Shown piece by piece: positions 1 to 12,689 of a DNA stretch of 64,000 nucleotides; position 1 is the stretch's first letter, and the number at the start of each line of letters is the position of its first letter. The notes under the pieces are model-generated. The model was not told the DNA's origin. It ran no database searches and was given only the letters and a program-made list of their open reading frames with translations. Location: the NCBI GenBank assembly GCA_902728285.1, contig CACVBU010000630.1, positions 1-64,000 of the forward strand, in the 5' to 3' direction. Made by a program: the position numbers and the translations under genes. The DNA is from Clytia hemisphaerica (taxonomy: Eukaryota > Cnidaria > Hydrozoa > Leptothecata > Clytiidae).

Positions 1-398
1 AAAAAAGGACAAAAAATTTAATAACATATCCCACGCACTAACTGATTGAAATTTCTACTTCCCTTCTTTTATAGGATCGTGATATGAAGTTATTCGCAAA
101 GTATTCTCGGAGCGGTGTCTAGATTCATTAAAGAGAAAATGACAGTCTTTTCACTGAAACTTGGATTCTTTGGCACCAAAAGCTGTGCGAATTTGAGTGT
201 CAACATTGAACAATTTGGAAAAAATTACCTTTCTCGTGGTTTTTTTCTTTTCCTCTCGGCAGAACTACTCTGCCACGACGGCCCTCGTTTTTTCAACGGT
301 GTCCTCTCTGTTGCGCCCATCGTTAATTCCTTCAATGTCCCTATGGTAATAAAATAATATACTTGAAATTAAAACTGATAGAATAGATTTGGGAAATA
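1..398. other. AT-rich DNA without a recognised gene
   Basis: Only a short reading frame of about 80 codons is present, with no recognisable motif. I see no RNA gene or repeat pair in this stretch. Confidence 0.4.
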
Positions 399-544
399 GG
401 TGCCAAATAAACGGGCCCACCACCGTTGATTAATTTTTAAGAATATTCTCAGTTGGGAAAAAAAAAATTGCTCCAAAACCTGATTAACTAATATTTTCCT
501 TATTTTGGGTTTTCAGTAGTACAATTTCCCTTTATTTGGCACCT
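399..544. mobile_element. MITE with TA target duplication
   Basis: The ends GGTGCCAAATAAA and TTTATTTGGCACC form a perfect inverted repeat, and each end is flanked by TA. The 146-bp interior has no coding capacity. A TA duplication is the signature of Tc1/mariner-type elements, so this is probably a non-autonomous derivative of one. The family is not recognised. Confidence 0.6.
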
Positions 545-955
545 ATAAGCAAAACTAGAAATGATGAGAGTATTGGGAAATAACCTGTAAGTTCTTTTCA
601 CGAGAACGGAATTTTTATCGGGTCTAGCAGTCTCGCCATATAAGGAATTTTTTTTTCCCGACATTATGTGAAGTTGACTAATTGGCGTTTCCTTTGGGTA
701 ATTCCCCATATTTTTCCTTACATGGTTAAAATTTCTTTTTAACATCGACATTGACTTTTTTAGTCCTTATTAAGTGAATGCATTCCATATTGTACGTACG
801 CAAAGATTTTCCAAAAATTCATACCCTCTCCCACCCTTGTACGCTGAGAACAATCGAAATGATTTCATTTAAACAATAAATGTACGCCTTTGGGGTACCC
901 CCTCCCCCCTTCACTGCGTACGTACTATATGGAAGGCATCAAATAATTTAACTAC
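545..955. other. Intergenic or intronic DNA, no gene seen
   Basis: AT-rich with a few C-runs near 890-910. It lies downstream of the minus-strand splice donor at 955/954, so it would be the first intron of that gene. No further exon was identified. Confidence 0.35.
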
Positions 956-1154
956 CTTTCATCTGCAATACATTGCCGTGAAATTCTACACCGTCCTTCC
1001 TGATAACGCACTTCTCGCCTCGTACTGTCCAATTTAACGATTCTGTTTTACGGACAATCGTTCTTCCGTCCACATCAAAATGAATCAATGCCCAATCAGG
1101 CAATGGTTGCAGAGGTTCGCGATTTCGCATGACACGTTGTTGAGTTGAAGCCAT
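956..1154 (-). CDS. First coding exon of an unrecognised gene (partial)
   Basis: The ATG at 1154-1152 opens about 66 codons, starting MASTQQRVMRNREPLQP. The exon ends at a good splice donor (AAAG|GTAGTT, GT at 955-954). The peptide segment WALIHFDVDGRTIV followed by VIRKDGVEFHGNVL resembles the small beta-barrel start of many invertebrate transposon-like or BEN-type proteins, which combine an 'alive/IHF' strand with a later 'x-G-x-x-x-A/G-x-V-L' strand. That resemblance is weak and the product is unknown. The upstream core promoter (TATA box and initiator) at the expected spacing is the best evidence that this exon is real. Further exons would lie at lower coordinates, possibly outside the window. 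Confidence 0.5.
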
Positions 1155-1200
1155 CTTTAATAATTTACAAATTTAACAGCACCAAACACCGAAATAAGAA

Positions 1201-1237
1201 ACACTGAGAAAAAGATGCGACGACGACGCTTTTATAG
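1201..1237 (-). promoter_or_regulatory. TATA box plus initiator core promoter
   Basis: On the minus strand CTATAAAAG (1237-1229) is followed about 30 nt later by an initiator-like TCAGTGTTTC (around 1207-1198). The ATG lies about 45 nt further on. The spacing is that of a canonical TATA-Inr promoter, giving a 5' UTR of roughly 50 nt for the exon at 1154-956. Confidence 0.55.
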
Positions 1238-1255
1238 GGGGCTTTATTCTTATCT

Positions 1256-1685
1256 CCACAACTATAGAACGACATGGGAACGACATTTGAGTTTGCACCA
1301 GTCAAGTTTCGAGTTTTAGCGACCAGGAAATTTTAATTGTTCATCCTTTTCTGTATCCACCAATCAAAATTTAGAATTCTGACGACCAGTAATTTGACTG
1401 AGGGTGGGCTTGATTTCCACAACTATAGAACGACAGGGACGACAGTTGAGTTTGTACCAATCAGTTTTGAGTTTAGCGACCAGAACTTTTATTGTTCAAC
1501 CTTTTCTTTATCCCCAATCAAATTAGAATTCTGACGACCATATGAGCTTGTTGTGATTCCCACTCTAGAAACGACATAGAACGACATTTGTGTTGCACCA
1601 ATCAGTTAGAGTTTTACGACCAGGAAATTTAATTGTTCAACCTTTTCTTTAGCCACCAATCAAATGAGAATTCTGACGACCATAC
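1256..1685. repeat. Three-copy tandem repeat upstream of the promoter
   Basis: Copies start near 1256, 1417 and 1560. Each contains the same order of blocks: CCAC..ACTATAGAACGACA, then a caccaatcag-type block, GCGACCAG, a TTCAACCTTTTCTTTA-like block, and GAATTCTGACGACCA. The copies differ by small indels, so the period is about 145-160 bp. The array lies directly upstream of the minus-strand TATA box and could carry its regulatory sites. Confidence 0.75.
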
Positions 1686-4077
1686 TACTTTTGGCTAGGT
1701 GGGCATGACTGGATGTGACGTAATCAGTGTCCACGATGACTTTAGAATTCGAACCTAGTATTGCTTTCGAATGTTGAGTTTGACTGTGAATGAGGTCATT
1801 TCGCTTTTTTCTTTTGATTTTGGGAGAAGTAATAACTAGATTAAATGTCTGAAAAAAACCTCTGAAGTCGAAAAGAACAAAAGTGGATAAATTTTGGACA
1901 AATGGCTGTGGTTGCAAATGGGACTCAAAGGAACAATGCGCCTCAATTAGTAGATGAATCGCCGCACTTACGGACACTATTTTTAAGTTGAGCACTGGAG
2001 GGTTTTTGGTGTTAGGTTTCATTTTAGCAACAACCAAAATTGGCGATACTACGTACGTCTTTATGGAAAACGGTTTTGTCGTGCGAACCTTTTATTCGTT
2101 TTGGATTTCTTCCTCTTCTAATACTTTTGTAAACATTTGAGGAGAAAGCACGGTAGCTCGTGAACATGGGAATAAGGACGTTACAATAAACTTTTCGCAA
2201 GCAACAAAGAGCACGCGTTAGTTTTTTAAATTTCGCTGAGGTTTGCTTTTACCGCCGGCAAGTCCCTCATTATAGAGATGAAGATGGTTCATACAGCTAA
2301 TTCCAGCACATCAACTAAGAAATCAGTTCATCAAAATTACCTTACTGCTTGCAGGAAATCACACTCGCCTATGGGTTTTATTCTTTCGTGTTATGGAAAA
2401 ACATCTGCCCACATTAAATTCTAAGACCATGGCTGACCCTCTCTGGCTTGCCAGCGGCAATACTAAATGATTAGAGCTCGTGCTAAAATGCAGAGGTAAT
2501 CACACTGAAGCAGATGAAGATTGATGAGTCCCCCCAATTATGAAGCGGCCAAGAAATCAGATATTATCGGCCCAAGTAGAAAGGCAAAGGAACTGCCAAA
2601 ATCTTGTTCAAAGCGCAGAAAATTTAATGCATTCGAAAGCAAACCTAAATTTCGTTAGAGGCATGCCCATTTTCTTGGATTATGCACAACGGTTCACTAC
2701 CCTTATCACCCACAACAACCTGGCCAAGTTTTTTCAAAAACCGCTAAATGTGGTCTTTTGGAGTTTTGCAATGACGGATCGGCATCCAGTACTGTTATTC
2801 ATTGATAAATAACAGCACTGGGAAAGATGCAATGCCACAAATCAGCTACGTCACCACTTTTTGGAGAATTGCAATTTTGGTGAAACTGAACTTATATCAG
2901 CTGATAACTGTTCGAGTATGTTAGCTTTAGTCCCTTAATTCTTGCACATTGTTTTTTATAAAATTATAAAGTGAAAGTCTAAATGTTCAGTTTCCAAAAA
3001 TGTAAACAGAAATTCTTGAAAAGATTCTCATAGACTGCTCAAGGTTTTTTTTTAATTCCTACAAAATACCTTCTACTAAAACCAAAATTAAAAAATGTTT
3101 TTTTGTCAACGTATTGGCAAAACAGAACAATGCTTCATTCGTTACTAATGTGGAGAATCATCTGATATCAGAGAAATTGGAAATTCTTTATGGTAGCTGG
3201 TCATACAAGTCGCTGGCGATAGGTACTCATGAGTGACATCTCTTTGTTTTTTTTCAGTTTCCCTGTGTCCATTATACGAAATTCCTACCTAAATGGGTTA
3301 ACTGTAAGGGGAAAATGACCTAGCTACTCGTCGCTCTTTTGCTTGCCTCTAGCTTTTTCTACTAGGCTTTGAGTATAAAAATCTTTTTGCCAATTTGGAT
3401 TGCAGGGCTTTTGGTGCATTCAAAAAGAAATTACGACGACTCAGTGTCTCATTGTATGATCTAAAGAATGTTTGTGACATACGACGTAGTGCTTGTTAGT
3501 GGGACTCATGATAACAGTCATGTGCCACTATGAGTGGACAGAGCTTTCCATACAGGGTTACAAATTTAAACCGCTTTGACAACAGTTAGAAGATCACCAT
3601 TTTACAGTCCTCGAAGAGAAGGCAAGATTTGTTCGAGAACTAGTGATACACCGGTAAAAGTATCGATCCTTGGAGATGTTCCAATTGAAAAAATTACTAG
3701 TGATTTGCCAAAAATTGTCATCCAAAAGGTTTCAGTACGAAAAGGAAGAAACCTTTATACAGATATTCGTGAATCATGCACAAGGAACAAAGGTCTCACA
3801 GCGCCTATCCAGACATGTAGTAGTCTATATAGGACATAAGACTTGTATTTATTTCTTAGTTCCGAGCACGAAAAGTGTTTCATCATCATTCATTGCGAAT
3901 TGATGTTAGTTGCATTCATGTGAATGCTAAGTCTAACTCTAAGATGTTAATACTCGTTCTTTATTGCAATTAAGAGACAAAAAATACTAGTAATCATGCG
4001 ATCGTATCACTTTTGATATGCTCGGTTTTTGTATGACTATACTTACACAGCCCTATGATTAATTTATCTTTTTTTTA
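1686..4077. other. Long stretch without a recognised gene
   Basis: Contains several reading frames of 65-125 codons on both strands (for example minus 2037-1660 and plus 3576-3839). None has a motif, a low-complexity signature or clean splice sites that I can support. No tandem repeat was seen. Confidence 0.35.
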
Positions 4078-4240
4078 GGGCGGAGTACTAAATCCTATTG
4101 GCTTACCTTCACGTGGTGTACTCTGTTACGTACTTTCACATAAAATCTTACAAAGTTGTGTCCATTAATACCTTTACTTGTATATACTGACTTGTTTCAA
4201 TGTTGAAAGTGCAAACTAAAGCCAAAGGTAAACAAGGGAA
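4078..4240. repeat. Dispersed repeat copy with a CACGTG E-box
   Basis: The block around CCTTCACGTGGTGTAC, preceded by AATCCTATTGGCT and followed by CTGTTACG, is repeated at about 21,256-21,365. Both copies are followed by a TGCAAACTAAA..GCCAA block. This copy has about 50 extra bases between the two blocks. Confidence 0.65.
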
Positions 4241-5271
4241 GCGCTGATAATAAGAAAAATTCTTGCAAACAATATTCTCTCTTTTTTAATTTCATTTTTT
4301 ACTTTCTTTTTTGATAGTGAATATTAAAATTAAAAATGGAATTGACGTGCAGGCATTCCGACAATACCAAAGAAATCCGGAGGTGTTAGCCCGGAATCAG
4401 TTTTCATCGGGAAACGGAAGGTGGGAAAGACAAGCTGGATATGTGTTATATCCCGAACCCCAAAAAAACAAAAAAGAGAAAGAAAAAGAAACAAGAGGCT
4501 ACATCATAAAAAAAACTATTTTTTTTTGAAACAAGGTCTAAACGACAATGCTTCCATTCCAAGATGTGAAAGTGTGAATTTGCTAATCCGTACAAATTTT
4601 TATGTTGCTTTTACACCAAAAAGTGTTGAAAACCTGAAATTCTTCTTTATGGTATGAATTTAACATTGTATTTTAGGAACTTATTATTTATTTCTATTTA
4701 TAAATTTTTCAAAAATAAAATTTCTACTACAGATATGTATGGAGTTTTCAATTCCATATTATAATTTGTAGTAAACTAACATTAATTTATTAGCTTCTAT
4801 ATTCTAGATCTTTGCATTACCTGTTTTTTTTATAAGCATTGCACTTGTAAGCATATACGAGTTCTGAGATTTTTCCGTACAATATTTACGGAAAATCCGT
4901 AAACTGACCCAAAAAATGCACTTTTTGTGTTGGAGGACACTTTTGTAGCAATGTGACGTTAGATTGCTTCTACCGCTTCAATGCAACAACATCTTTTCGT
5001 CAATTTATAATTTTACATGTAAAATACAAGATATGTTGTACTCTTTTTAATTAGAGCAGTTGACGGTAGGATATAAGCATTCCTCAAGCATTTTTCGGCC
5101 TTATGAAGCTTTTGACCTAAGCATCATCTCTCTCTGAGCCTGTTTTCGGATTTTTATAAATATGTAATAGCTGGACTAGGACTCATTATCTGTTAAAAAG
5201 AATGTTACCATCAAAAGAATTTTGGCTGTAGTCATTAGTTCAATAGCTCGTCGCCATAATATCACCTATAA
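4241..5271. other. AT-rich DNA without a recognised gene
   Basis: A short AGAGCAGTTGACGGTA block at about 5,053-5,069 also forms one end of the MITE at 31,119-31,538, so a fragment of that family may lie here. No coding sequence was recognised. Confidence 0.35.
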
Positions 5272-5671
5272 CCAGACGGTGTCAATCGAACAACTTCGAA
5301 CAAAAATCACAATCGAACCAATCGAACGTAACCAAACGCGATCGAATAATTGCAATTCGATTGTCGAACGTAATCGAATCTCAATCGAACGGCCGATTCC
5401 TGGGTAATTTCGGTGTTTCGAGTAGGTTTATTGGTTCGATGATGGTGACTATGTTCAATTGGCAGCGCTTAAGTGGCCGTACAAACGAATAAAATCCTAA
5501 TTACAATTATCTCTAACTAACAATACAATCAAACATAATCGAAAATCGAACGGCAAATCTAGTAATATTCGATTGCGATTCGATTGCGTCGACAATCAAC
5601 TGCAATTATTCGATTGTGTTCAATTGCGTCAATTGATTCGGCGTTCGATTCGTTCGATTGACACCGTCTGG
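5272..5671. mobile_element. Foldback element built of a degenerate AATCGAAC motif
   Basis: The ends are a perfect 20-bp inverted repeat beginning CCAGACGGTGTC. The inner arms remain inverted and similar for over 100 bp. Both arms consist of loosely spaced copies of ATCGAAC/GTTCGAT, including a central AATAATTGCA palindromic block. The 400-bp element has no coding capacity. Flanks (..TATAA and CATAA..) do not give a clear target duplication. Confidence 0.7.
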
Positions 5672-6340
5672 CATAACAAACATCTTTTCTTTGCTTTCAA
5701 ATAATATTATACGTATGTATAGAGTACCCTGCCAGGGCAACCAAATTTTTTTTTCAATTCCACTTCTTTTTTTTTTTTTTTGAAAACCTTTTCGACTAAC
5801 GGCTAGACAACTTTAACATGCTCTTCGGTTTGTTAATTATTCAAAAATGTGTGTTAAAACCAAAAACCCTTTTTAGTACACGGTGTTTTATTGAATTCAA
5901 GAAGAGATGTTGCATATATACAGGCTGTGTCTTTATTTGTAAATAAGATGGTACGTCCCGCCAAACACAGATTCGATCTGTACTCACACTTACCATTATT
6001 CAATTATTTAGAATTTTTACGAAACAATTCTCTCTCTTCAAATCACAAAGAAAACTCCATTGAGAAAAACTGGAACGCTAATCTATGAGCTTTTGATAAA
6101 AAAATTCATCACTCTTCATAAACAAAAAAGAAAAGATTTGAAAGAAACAACGATGGAATGAAAATTAAACATAACCTTTTACCTATCCTATCATATCTTT
6201 AAAAATTCAATTCCTTCCGACTTCTCTGAAGATAGATTTGTATGGAGGGGCTTTGTTTACTTTTTTTACGTTCGATTGGTTCGATTCTTTTTTTATTAAA
6301 CGCATGCGCAGTATATTATTTTGGAACTGCCGGCAGCCGA
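5672..6340. other. No gene recognised
   Basis: AT-rich, with A/T homopolymers and one further GTTCGATTGGTTCGATT block at about 6,270-6,287, a likely stray relic of the element at 5,272-5,671. Confidence 0.35.
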
Positions 6341-6350
6341 AATCTATTGC

Positions 6351-6520
6351 AAAACCGGTCTTCTTCTCTTCCAAACCGGTAGCAACCGGTTCTGATTGAC
6401 TGAGATTTCAGATTTTTTGGAAACCGGTTTAGATCGGTTTGAACCGGTTGCACAAACGATCGGCACCGGTTCGAACCGGTGTGAAACGGTGCAAAGATCG
6501 GTTTTTCGATAACCGGTTCA
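6351..6520. repeat. Cluster of AACCGGTT-type palindromes
   Basis: Eight copies of ACCGGT, most in the wider context AACCGGTT, occur at irregular spacing within about 165 bp, with related ATCGGT and AACGGT variants between them. In AT-rich DNA this density is far from chance. No terminal repeats were found. Confidence 0.7.
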
Positions 6521-6806
6521 AATCGGGTGTTATGGAAATCGCTTGGCAGGACACATATTAGATTCAAAGGAAAACGAATAAGAAAATTAATTTCACCATA
6601 CATTCTTTTGAACAGGTTCAGGCCATGTTGAAGATTTCGCACACGGAAACTCTGGGATAAATCATAAATGAATGGCTCGAATCTAGTCTAGTATGAACAT
6701 GAAGATTATCTAGTCAAAAAGAGAATATTATAATGCTATTCAAACAACAATATATGAAATACTAATAATCTAGAAATATATTAGACTTTAGAAATAAATT
6801 AGAATC

Positions 6807-9263
6807 TAGTCCGGGAGCCAAACCCAAAAAATGGCATTTTGCTTAACCCAAGATTCTACAGGATAAACTATACATTTTTGGAATCCTCAACTATCCTAGT
6901 TTTGGAAACGGTCGGTCCCCAAAGCTAACTCCTGGTCAATTTTTCATACTGGGTCCGAGTTTAGGGGGTACTTTTTATCCTTTGTAAGGATTTGTTAAGG
7001 AAAATGCCATTCCAGGGATGATATAATTTGCTTATCTAGTCAATCAGTTAACCAATTGCTTTGAAACTTTGCAAAAAGTTTTAAGGTAGGCTGATGATTA
7101 TTTTCGGCAAAAAATTTTTGTGAAAATTATTTTTTATAGGTTTGGCCTGGGGAAAAAGGGAAATTGGGTATTTTAACTAATTTGACCCTTTTTAAGTCCG
7201 GGACCTACCCCCCAACTTTAAAGAGACACAACTAGGGTTATGATAGACTTGATGCAATACATCAGAAAAATTTCAAACAGACAGTATTTCGATTTTTCAG
7301 GGCTGCAGGGGTAAAATTGCCCATTTTTATGGGTTTTTCCTTTTTGAGCAATTTTCACACTATTCTTGGTTAAAAGTCATCACGAATAGTTTTAACTTGA
7401 TTTCGTGTAATATATCCTGAAAGATTACAATGCGACTTAAAACTAACAACCAGGCTGCAAATGGACAAACCAGGGGTAAAAATGCCATTTTAGGCGATTT
7501 TTATCGTTTTTGGACCTATTTCACCCATAAAGCGGTTTTATGGTGTACCAATTTTATTTCTGACCACTCATTTTGTAGTAGGGGCAACGGGAAAGTTATT
7601 TGTGGTTTTCATTGTCTGTAATCAGGGTCGCTGTGGGCCAAATCAGGGGGTAATACACCACTTTTGGTAGTTGTTGCCTGAATTTGGATGTTTTTATTGT
7701 ATGGTAGCCTCAATTTATGAATTTTGAGATGGAAACCAGTTATATACCCTTCAGTCATTTCTTAGTACTTTTGTTGACAACTACACAAAATAATAACGGG
7801 TTTAAAACTTAAGTTATGGCCAAATTGTAACATTTTTTTGACGTAATTTTGTCAGTTTTTGCTTTGAGATTCCACTATATTGCTATTCAGAGCTTCCCAA
7901 AATGGTCCCAGCTACTTGTAGAATTATTATCTTGAGACTAGCTACTAATAAAAGGTCAGTAAAACGGCAAAAAGATCAGTAATTATGATATGTAGTACAT
8001 TATGAGTATGCAGAGGACCGTTAGTTTTGTTTTCACAAAACGATGAAATTTTCATCAACAGGCCTTAACAAGACACATCACTTTATTTCTACCCAAGTTA
8101 ACAATATTTTACAAATTATGATGCTCCAAATATTCTACTTAAAACCAGTACAGGGACCATTTTTGAAGCTCGAATAGCAATATAGTGGAATTTCAAAGCA
8201 AAAACTGGCAAAATTACGTCAATAATGTTATAATGTGGCCATAAATAAGTTAATCCGTCATTATTTTGTGTATGTTCACAAAGTACTAAGAAATGACTGA
8301 GGGTATATAATGGTTTCCATCTCAAAATTCATAAATTTGAGGCTACCATAACAATAAAACATCCAAATTCAGGCAACACTACCAAGAAGTGGTGTATTTC
8401 CCCCTGATTTGGCCCACAATGACCCTGATTACAGACAATGAAACCACAATAACTTTCCGATTGCCCCTACTACAAAATGATCCTTGTTTCAGTGGCAGAA
8501 ATAAAATTGGTACACCATAAAACCGCTTTATGGGTGAAATAGGTCCAAAAAAAAAAATCGCCTAAATGGGCATTTTTAAACCTGGGTTTGTCCATTTGCA
8601 CCCTGGTTTGTTAGTTTAAGTCCATTGTAATCTTTCAGGATATATTACACGAAAATCAAGTTAAAACAATTTTTGATAACGTTTTAACCAAGATTAGTGG
8701 TAAAAATTGCTTAAATAAGGTAAAAACCCATAAAATGGGCAATTTTACCTGCAGCCCTGAAATAATACTAATAGGTCGTTTGAATTTTTCTGATGTATTA
8801 CATCAAAGTCTATCATAACCCTTAGTTTGTGTCTCATTAAAAGTTGTTTGGGTAGGTCCAGACTTAAAAAGGGTCAAAATTAAGTTAAAATACCCAAATT
8901 TTCCCTTTTTTCCCCAGGCAAACCTATAAAAAAATTTTTCACAAAAATTTTTTGCCGAGAATAATCATCAGCCTACCTTGAAACTTTTTGCAAAGTTTCA
9001 AAGCAATTGGTCAACTGATTGACTAGATACAAACAAATTATTCATCCCTGGAATGGCAGTTCCGTACCATCCTTACAAATGATAAAAAGTACCCCCTAAA
9101 CTCGGACCCAGTATGAAAAATTGACCAGGAGTTAGCTTTGGGGACCGATCATTTCCTAAACTAGGATAGTTGAGAATTCCAAAAATGTATAGTTTATCCT
9201 GTAGAATCTTGGGTTAAGCAAAAGTGCTTATTTAAGGAGATATAGGATTTGGCTCCCGGACTA
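6807..9263. mobile_element. Giant inverted-repeat (foldback) element, 2.46 kb
   Basis: Left arm 6,807-7,930 and right arm 8,131-9,263 are reverse complements with scattered mismatches and small indels, around a spacer of about 200 bp. The outer ends are TAGTCCGGGAGCCAAA and its complement. No protein is encoded; reading frames here are incidental. The element sits inside a TCTAGAAATAAATTAGAA-type simple repeat (about 6,765-6,806 and 9,264-9,330). Transcription of either arm pair would give a hairpin RNA over 1.1 kb long. No known family was recognised. Confidence 0.85.
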
Positions 9264-9539
9264 ATCTAGAATTAAATTAGAATCTAGAATTAAATTAGAA
9301 TCTAGAAATAAATTAGAATATGATTTAGAAAAATATTTTATATCAATGGAAAATCTATGATACAGAAATTTTCTATCAATTCTATTGATCAACCATGAAA
9401 AATATTTTATGAACATCTCAATAAATATATTTTTGGACATTTTACATAATCGTATTTGCTCTTTGTAGAAACAATTTTATATGAAATTTATAGAAACATG
9501 TTCTGGAAATAAACTATATCTTTTAAATAAAAAGAAAAT

Positions 9540-11130
9540 TTAGAAAAAATAATGTGACCACTCGTCCATTTTACATTCGACTTTCATCATCTCATCTGTC
9601 ATCCGACAATCAGTGTTATTAGCCTTCAAGATCCACCATTTCTCTTTCTTCTCAAAGTATTGAATTCTGCATTCGTCCAATATTTTGTCAGTGACAACTG
9701 CAAAAAACCCTTTGAACATCCCTTTTCTAATTTTGACATAATCTCCAATTTTAAGGGTCTCAGCTCCCCTCAGCTTCAAAGTCTGAGTTTTCGTCAGTAT
9801 CTGACTTATTCGCCTCATCTGATAACAATTCTGGTTCGGACTCAACAGATTCGATATCTGAAGCAGCATCAACAGAAGGAAGGACTTCTTTAGGCGAAGC
9901 TTTTTTAGTTGATCTTTTTTTATCAGTTTTTTAAACAAAAGGTTTAGGTGGAAGTGATGACAACTCCCTCATTTCAAGTTTTACACCACTTCCATCAGGC
10001 TTTAAGATAGCATAGACTTGATTGGCATTACCAGTTCCTTTCACACTTTCGAGAAATTCTGGGAGGGCATCAAGCTTTCTTTGCACATCTTCGGCAGTGA
10101 AAGTATGAACACTGATAGTAGTATACTCTGGTAAAAATTGCATAAAATCGTCAATGCTGCTGAAAAGTTGATCAGGATGGTGGATAATGATATCTGATAA
10201 TGCGCGCTTCAATGTGGCTCCTAAACCATCCGCAGCTCCCTTTCCTTTTCCAGATTCTAAGTAAATCCATTGATGGATGTCATATTCAGAGATATACTTA
10301 TTAAGGATGGGTTTAAGTGATGCAAACACTGCATGGGATTGGTGATTTGTTTCATCTGATATGGCACAATGAGAAAATTGACCAACAGAAGTCCAAACAT
10401 ACATGGCATGGATAGATATTTGATCTACACTATAGTAGGCGCTTTTCTCTTCTTGGGCCTGACGAATCGCTGCATTTTCTGACCAGTCAATTGGAAATGT
10501 TGCCTCGTGTTAATTCTCTGTTGCACTCGTCCTGGCAGATTTGAATTCACGAAATTGCATATGTGCCCGGTGAAGATGATCTTTCAGGAACTTCAATTCT
10601 TCAATGAAATTCTTGACCATGATCTTGAGGGGATGAGTAATATGCTGTTTCCTTGAAACTTTCGACTTATTCCCTTTTTTTGTTACCACCTCAATCAAAT
10701 TCCATTCAGTGTAAGAAATATTATCATCACGTTTTTCACCATTTTGACAGTTTGTTTAATTTTTCAAGGAAGTCATCAAACCCATAGTCATCATTAACAA
10801 TAGTTTGAAGCTCACAACTGTCAATTAGCTTTTCACGAATTAATTTTTCTGCTTTCAATTCAGGGTTAATGTTTATGGGTCTTTTACACTTTTTTTCTTG
10901 TCCGGACATATTTTAGAGATAACATCTCTGAGAAAAAACTTTTGAATCTCATCCTTTAGAGAATCTCTTTCTGGGTCTTCTGTGGAGACTTTATTACTCA
11001 GGTTTATTCCCAATTGTTGCCTGACTTTGGAATTGGTGCCAGTCGATAAGCTAGGTAAATCGTCTTGAATATTCAACTTTGATTTTCGACGACTTCTCGG
11101 CGACAACAACTTCCACAATAAAGAGTGAAT
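9540..11130 (-). pseudogene. Decayed transposase gene, main exon
   Basis: Reading the minus strand from an acceptor (TTTTTCATAG|ATTC, exon start 11,130), the frame runs through a Ser/Lys-rich linker, a FPIDWSENAAIRQAQ block (about 10,500-10,455) and the signature GKGKGAADGLGATLKR (about 10,250-10,205), then an acidic tail and a KOW-like GDYVKIRKGMFKGFFAVV segment (about 9,740-9,690). This order matches a widespread, poorly named family of animal transposon proteins with an 'H/G-GK-x-A-DG-x-G-x-x-KR' motif. Breaks: frameshift near 10,875, TAA at 10,512-10,510, TAA at 9,933-9,931 and a frameshift near 9,775. The region that usually carries an 'SDG' aspartate before the GKG motif appears deleted. 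Confidence 0.65.
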
Positions 11131-11440
11131 CTATGAAAAAATCATGAATAAATTATTTAACAGCTGATTCCCCATAACTCGAATGTCTCCATTATTACTG
11201 GAACAGTTTCCTGGTCCCTTTGAATACATGTCAAGTTATTTTGCATCCCCTCTCCATAACCCAAACAATCACAGTCTCCTTTAGTTTTCGGAATTGCGGA
11301 AACTCAACAACCGTGACTTAAAGCTTTTAGAAAAATGGAAGAAGTGCTTAAATACATTGACAGAACATTTAACTTGATACCTATTCAAAACAATATATTA
11401 GAATGTTATATGTAATTTTCAAATGAAATAGATTATTTAC

Positions 11441-11734
11441 CTTCAATGGAGTAGTTGGTCGCTTAGGAGAAGATGTAGCCCGAGCTGATATAGCTTCTGA
11501 AGGTGTAGAATAAGGTGACCTCTTTGTTGACGTGTTATTATTCTGGTATCTTCGTTTCGTTCTGTTGAAAACCATTCTCTTTTCATTCCACATTTCCTCT
11601 TTCCACTCTTCCTGGCGGAAGGGAGGGCTTTCTACCACCAACTTTTTCTTTTCAGCTCTCTGTCTTCTCTTCTTCTCCCTCTCCTTTGTTCTTATTTGTT
11701 CAACGTCTCTCTCAATCAGGTATAACTTTTTCAT
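11441..11734 (-). pseudogene. Upstream basic coiled-coil exon of the same transposase gene
   Basis: This minus-strand exon encodes a Lys/Arg/Glu-rich segment (IRTKEREKKRRQRAEKKK) followed by a Ser/Thr/Pro stretch. It ends at a donor (TTGAAG|GTAAAT, GT at 11,440-11,439). Together with the acceptor before 11,130 this defines an intron of about 310 bp. A basic, arginine-rich N-terminal exon is usual in this transposon family. Whether the reading phase is preserved across the junction was not established. Confidence 0.45.
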
Positions 11735-12308
11735 AACTCACTCTTTCTGCTTACGCTCAGCATCTTTCTTCTTAAAGTTATTATGTGCTATCTCATCCTG
11801 ATACAAATTCCTCCTGTGTGTCTTAAGATACTTCCTACACTTAGTTGTTCTGTTAAATTGCTTTTTCCAGTGAGGCTGTAATAAATTGATATTGCCTTTA
11901 ATAAGATTTTGGAAATATCGATTCCTACCTACAGTACATTATATATCAATGGCAAATGATCCCATCAATCTGTACGACTAAATTGACTTTGTCTGTCCCA
12001 AAAATTAAATGCCAATTCTAAGCAACAATACTTTAAGACCATCTCTGGAAAATAGTTTTAGAGCTTGCAAACACATTAGAATAGTAAATAATAGACTTAC
12101 TTGACATTTTGATTGATTATAAACACTAAATAGACACTCCAATCTGACAATACTATTGTTTCTATAATTACTCTAAAATGACAAAAAAAAACATTCACTT
12201 AGACTTATCATGACTCAAGAGCTTCTTTTTTACCATAAACTTGCCCGGGATACTCTATGGAATGAAAATAAATCAACTGGCTTTAAGCTAAAAGAGGTAT
12301 AAAATTTA
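11735..12308. other. No clear gene; possible further 5' sequence of the transposase gene
   Basis: The sequence from about 11,740 to 11,880 remains rich in basic-type codons on the minus strand, so another exon is possible. I cannot place its borders. The rest is AT-rich. Confidence 0.3.
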
Positions 12309-12689
12309 TGATTTCGGACAGGACAAGTGATTTCGGACGGGACATATTTTTCTAGCACCCCTAAAATCAAATCTATTGTGCTTTGAATCTTAGATTCACT
12401 CAATTAAAATATGCTATATCCTAGGTTACAATATTCAGCCATTCAAATCTTTCTACCCTGCAGAATTTCAGAAATATCGTCAATCTTATCGTGATTTCGG
12501 ACGGGACATTTTTTGGTGTCACTTCCAATCCCCAATACAATGGGACCTATAGAATGGTAAACTGATGGTAGAATTATACTTTTTGACAGATTTTCAAACC
12601 CATACAGATTGAACTTACTCTCAAACTTAAAAAACCTTCAATAAGCACTCTTAAAATGGGGGCAATGTGTAATGATTTCCGACGGGACA
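12309..12689. repeat. Spaced repeats of TGATTTCGGACGGGACA
   Basis: Four copies of the motif occur at 12,309, 12,328, 12,492 and 12,673. A fifth lies at 14,179, on the far side of the foldback element at 12,854-14,040. Copies 3 and 4 share the following TTTTGGTGTCA. The 164 and 181 bp spacing suggests a degenerate tandem array interrupted by the foldback element. Confidence 0.65.
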
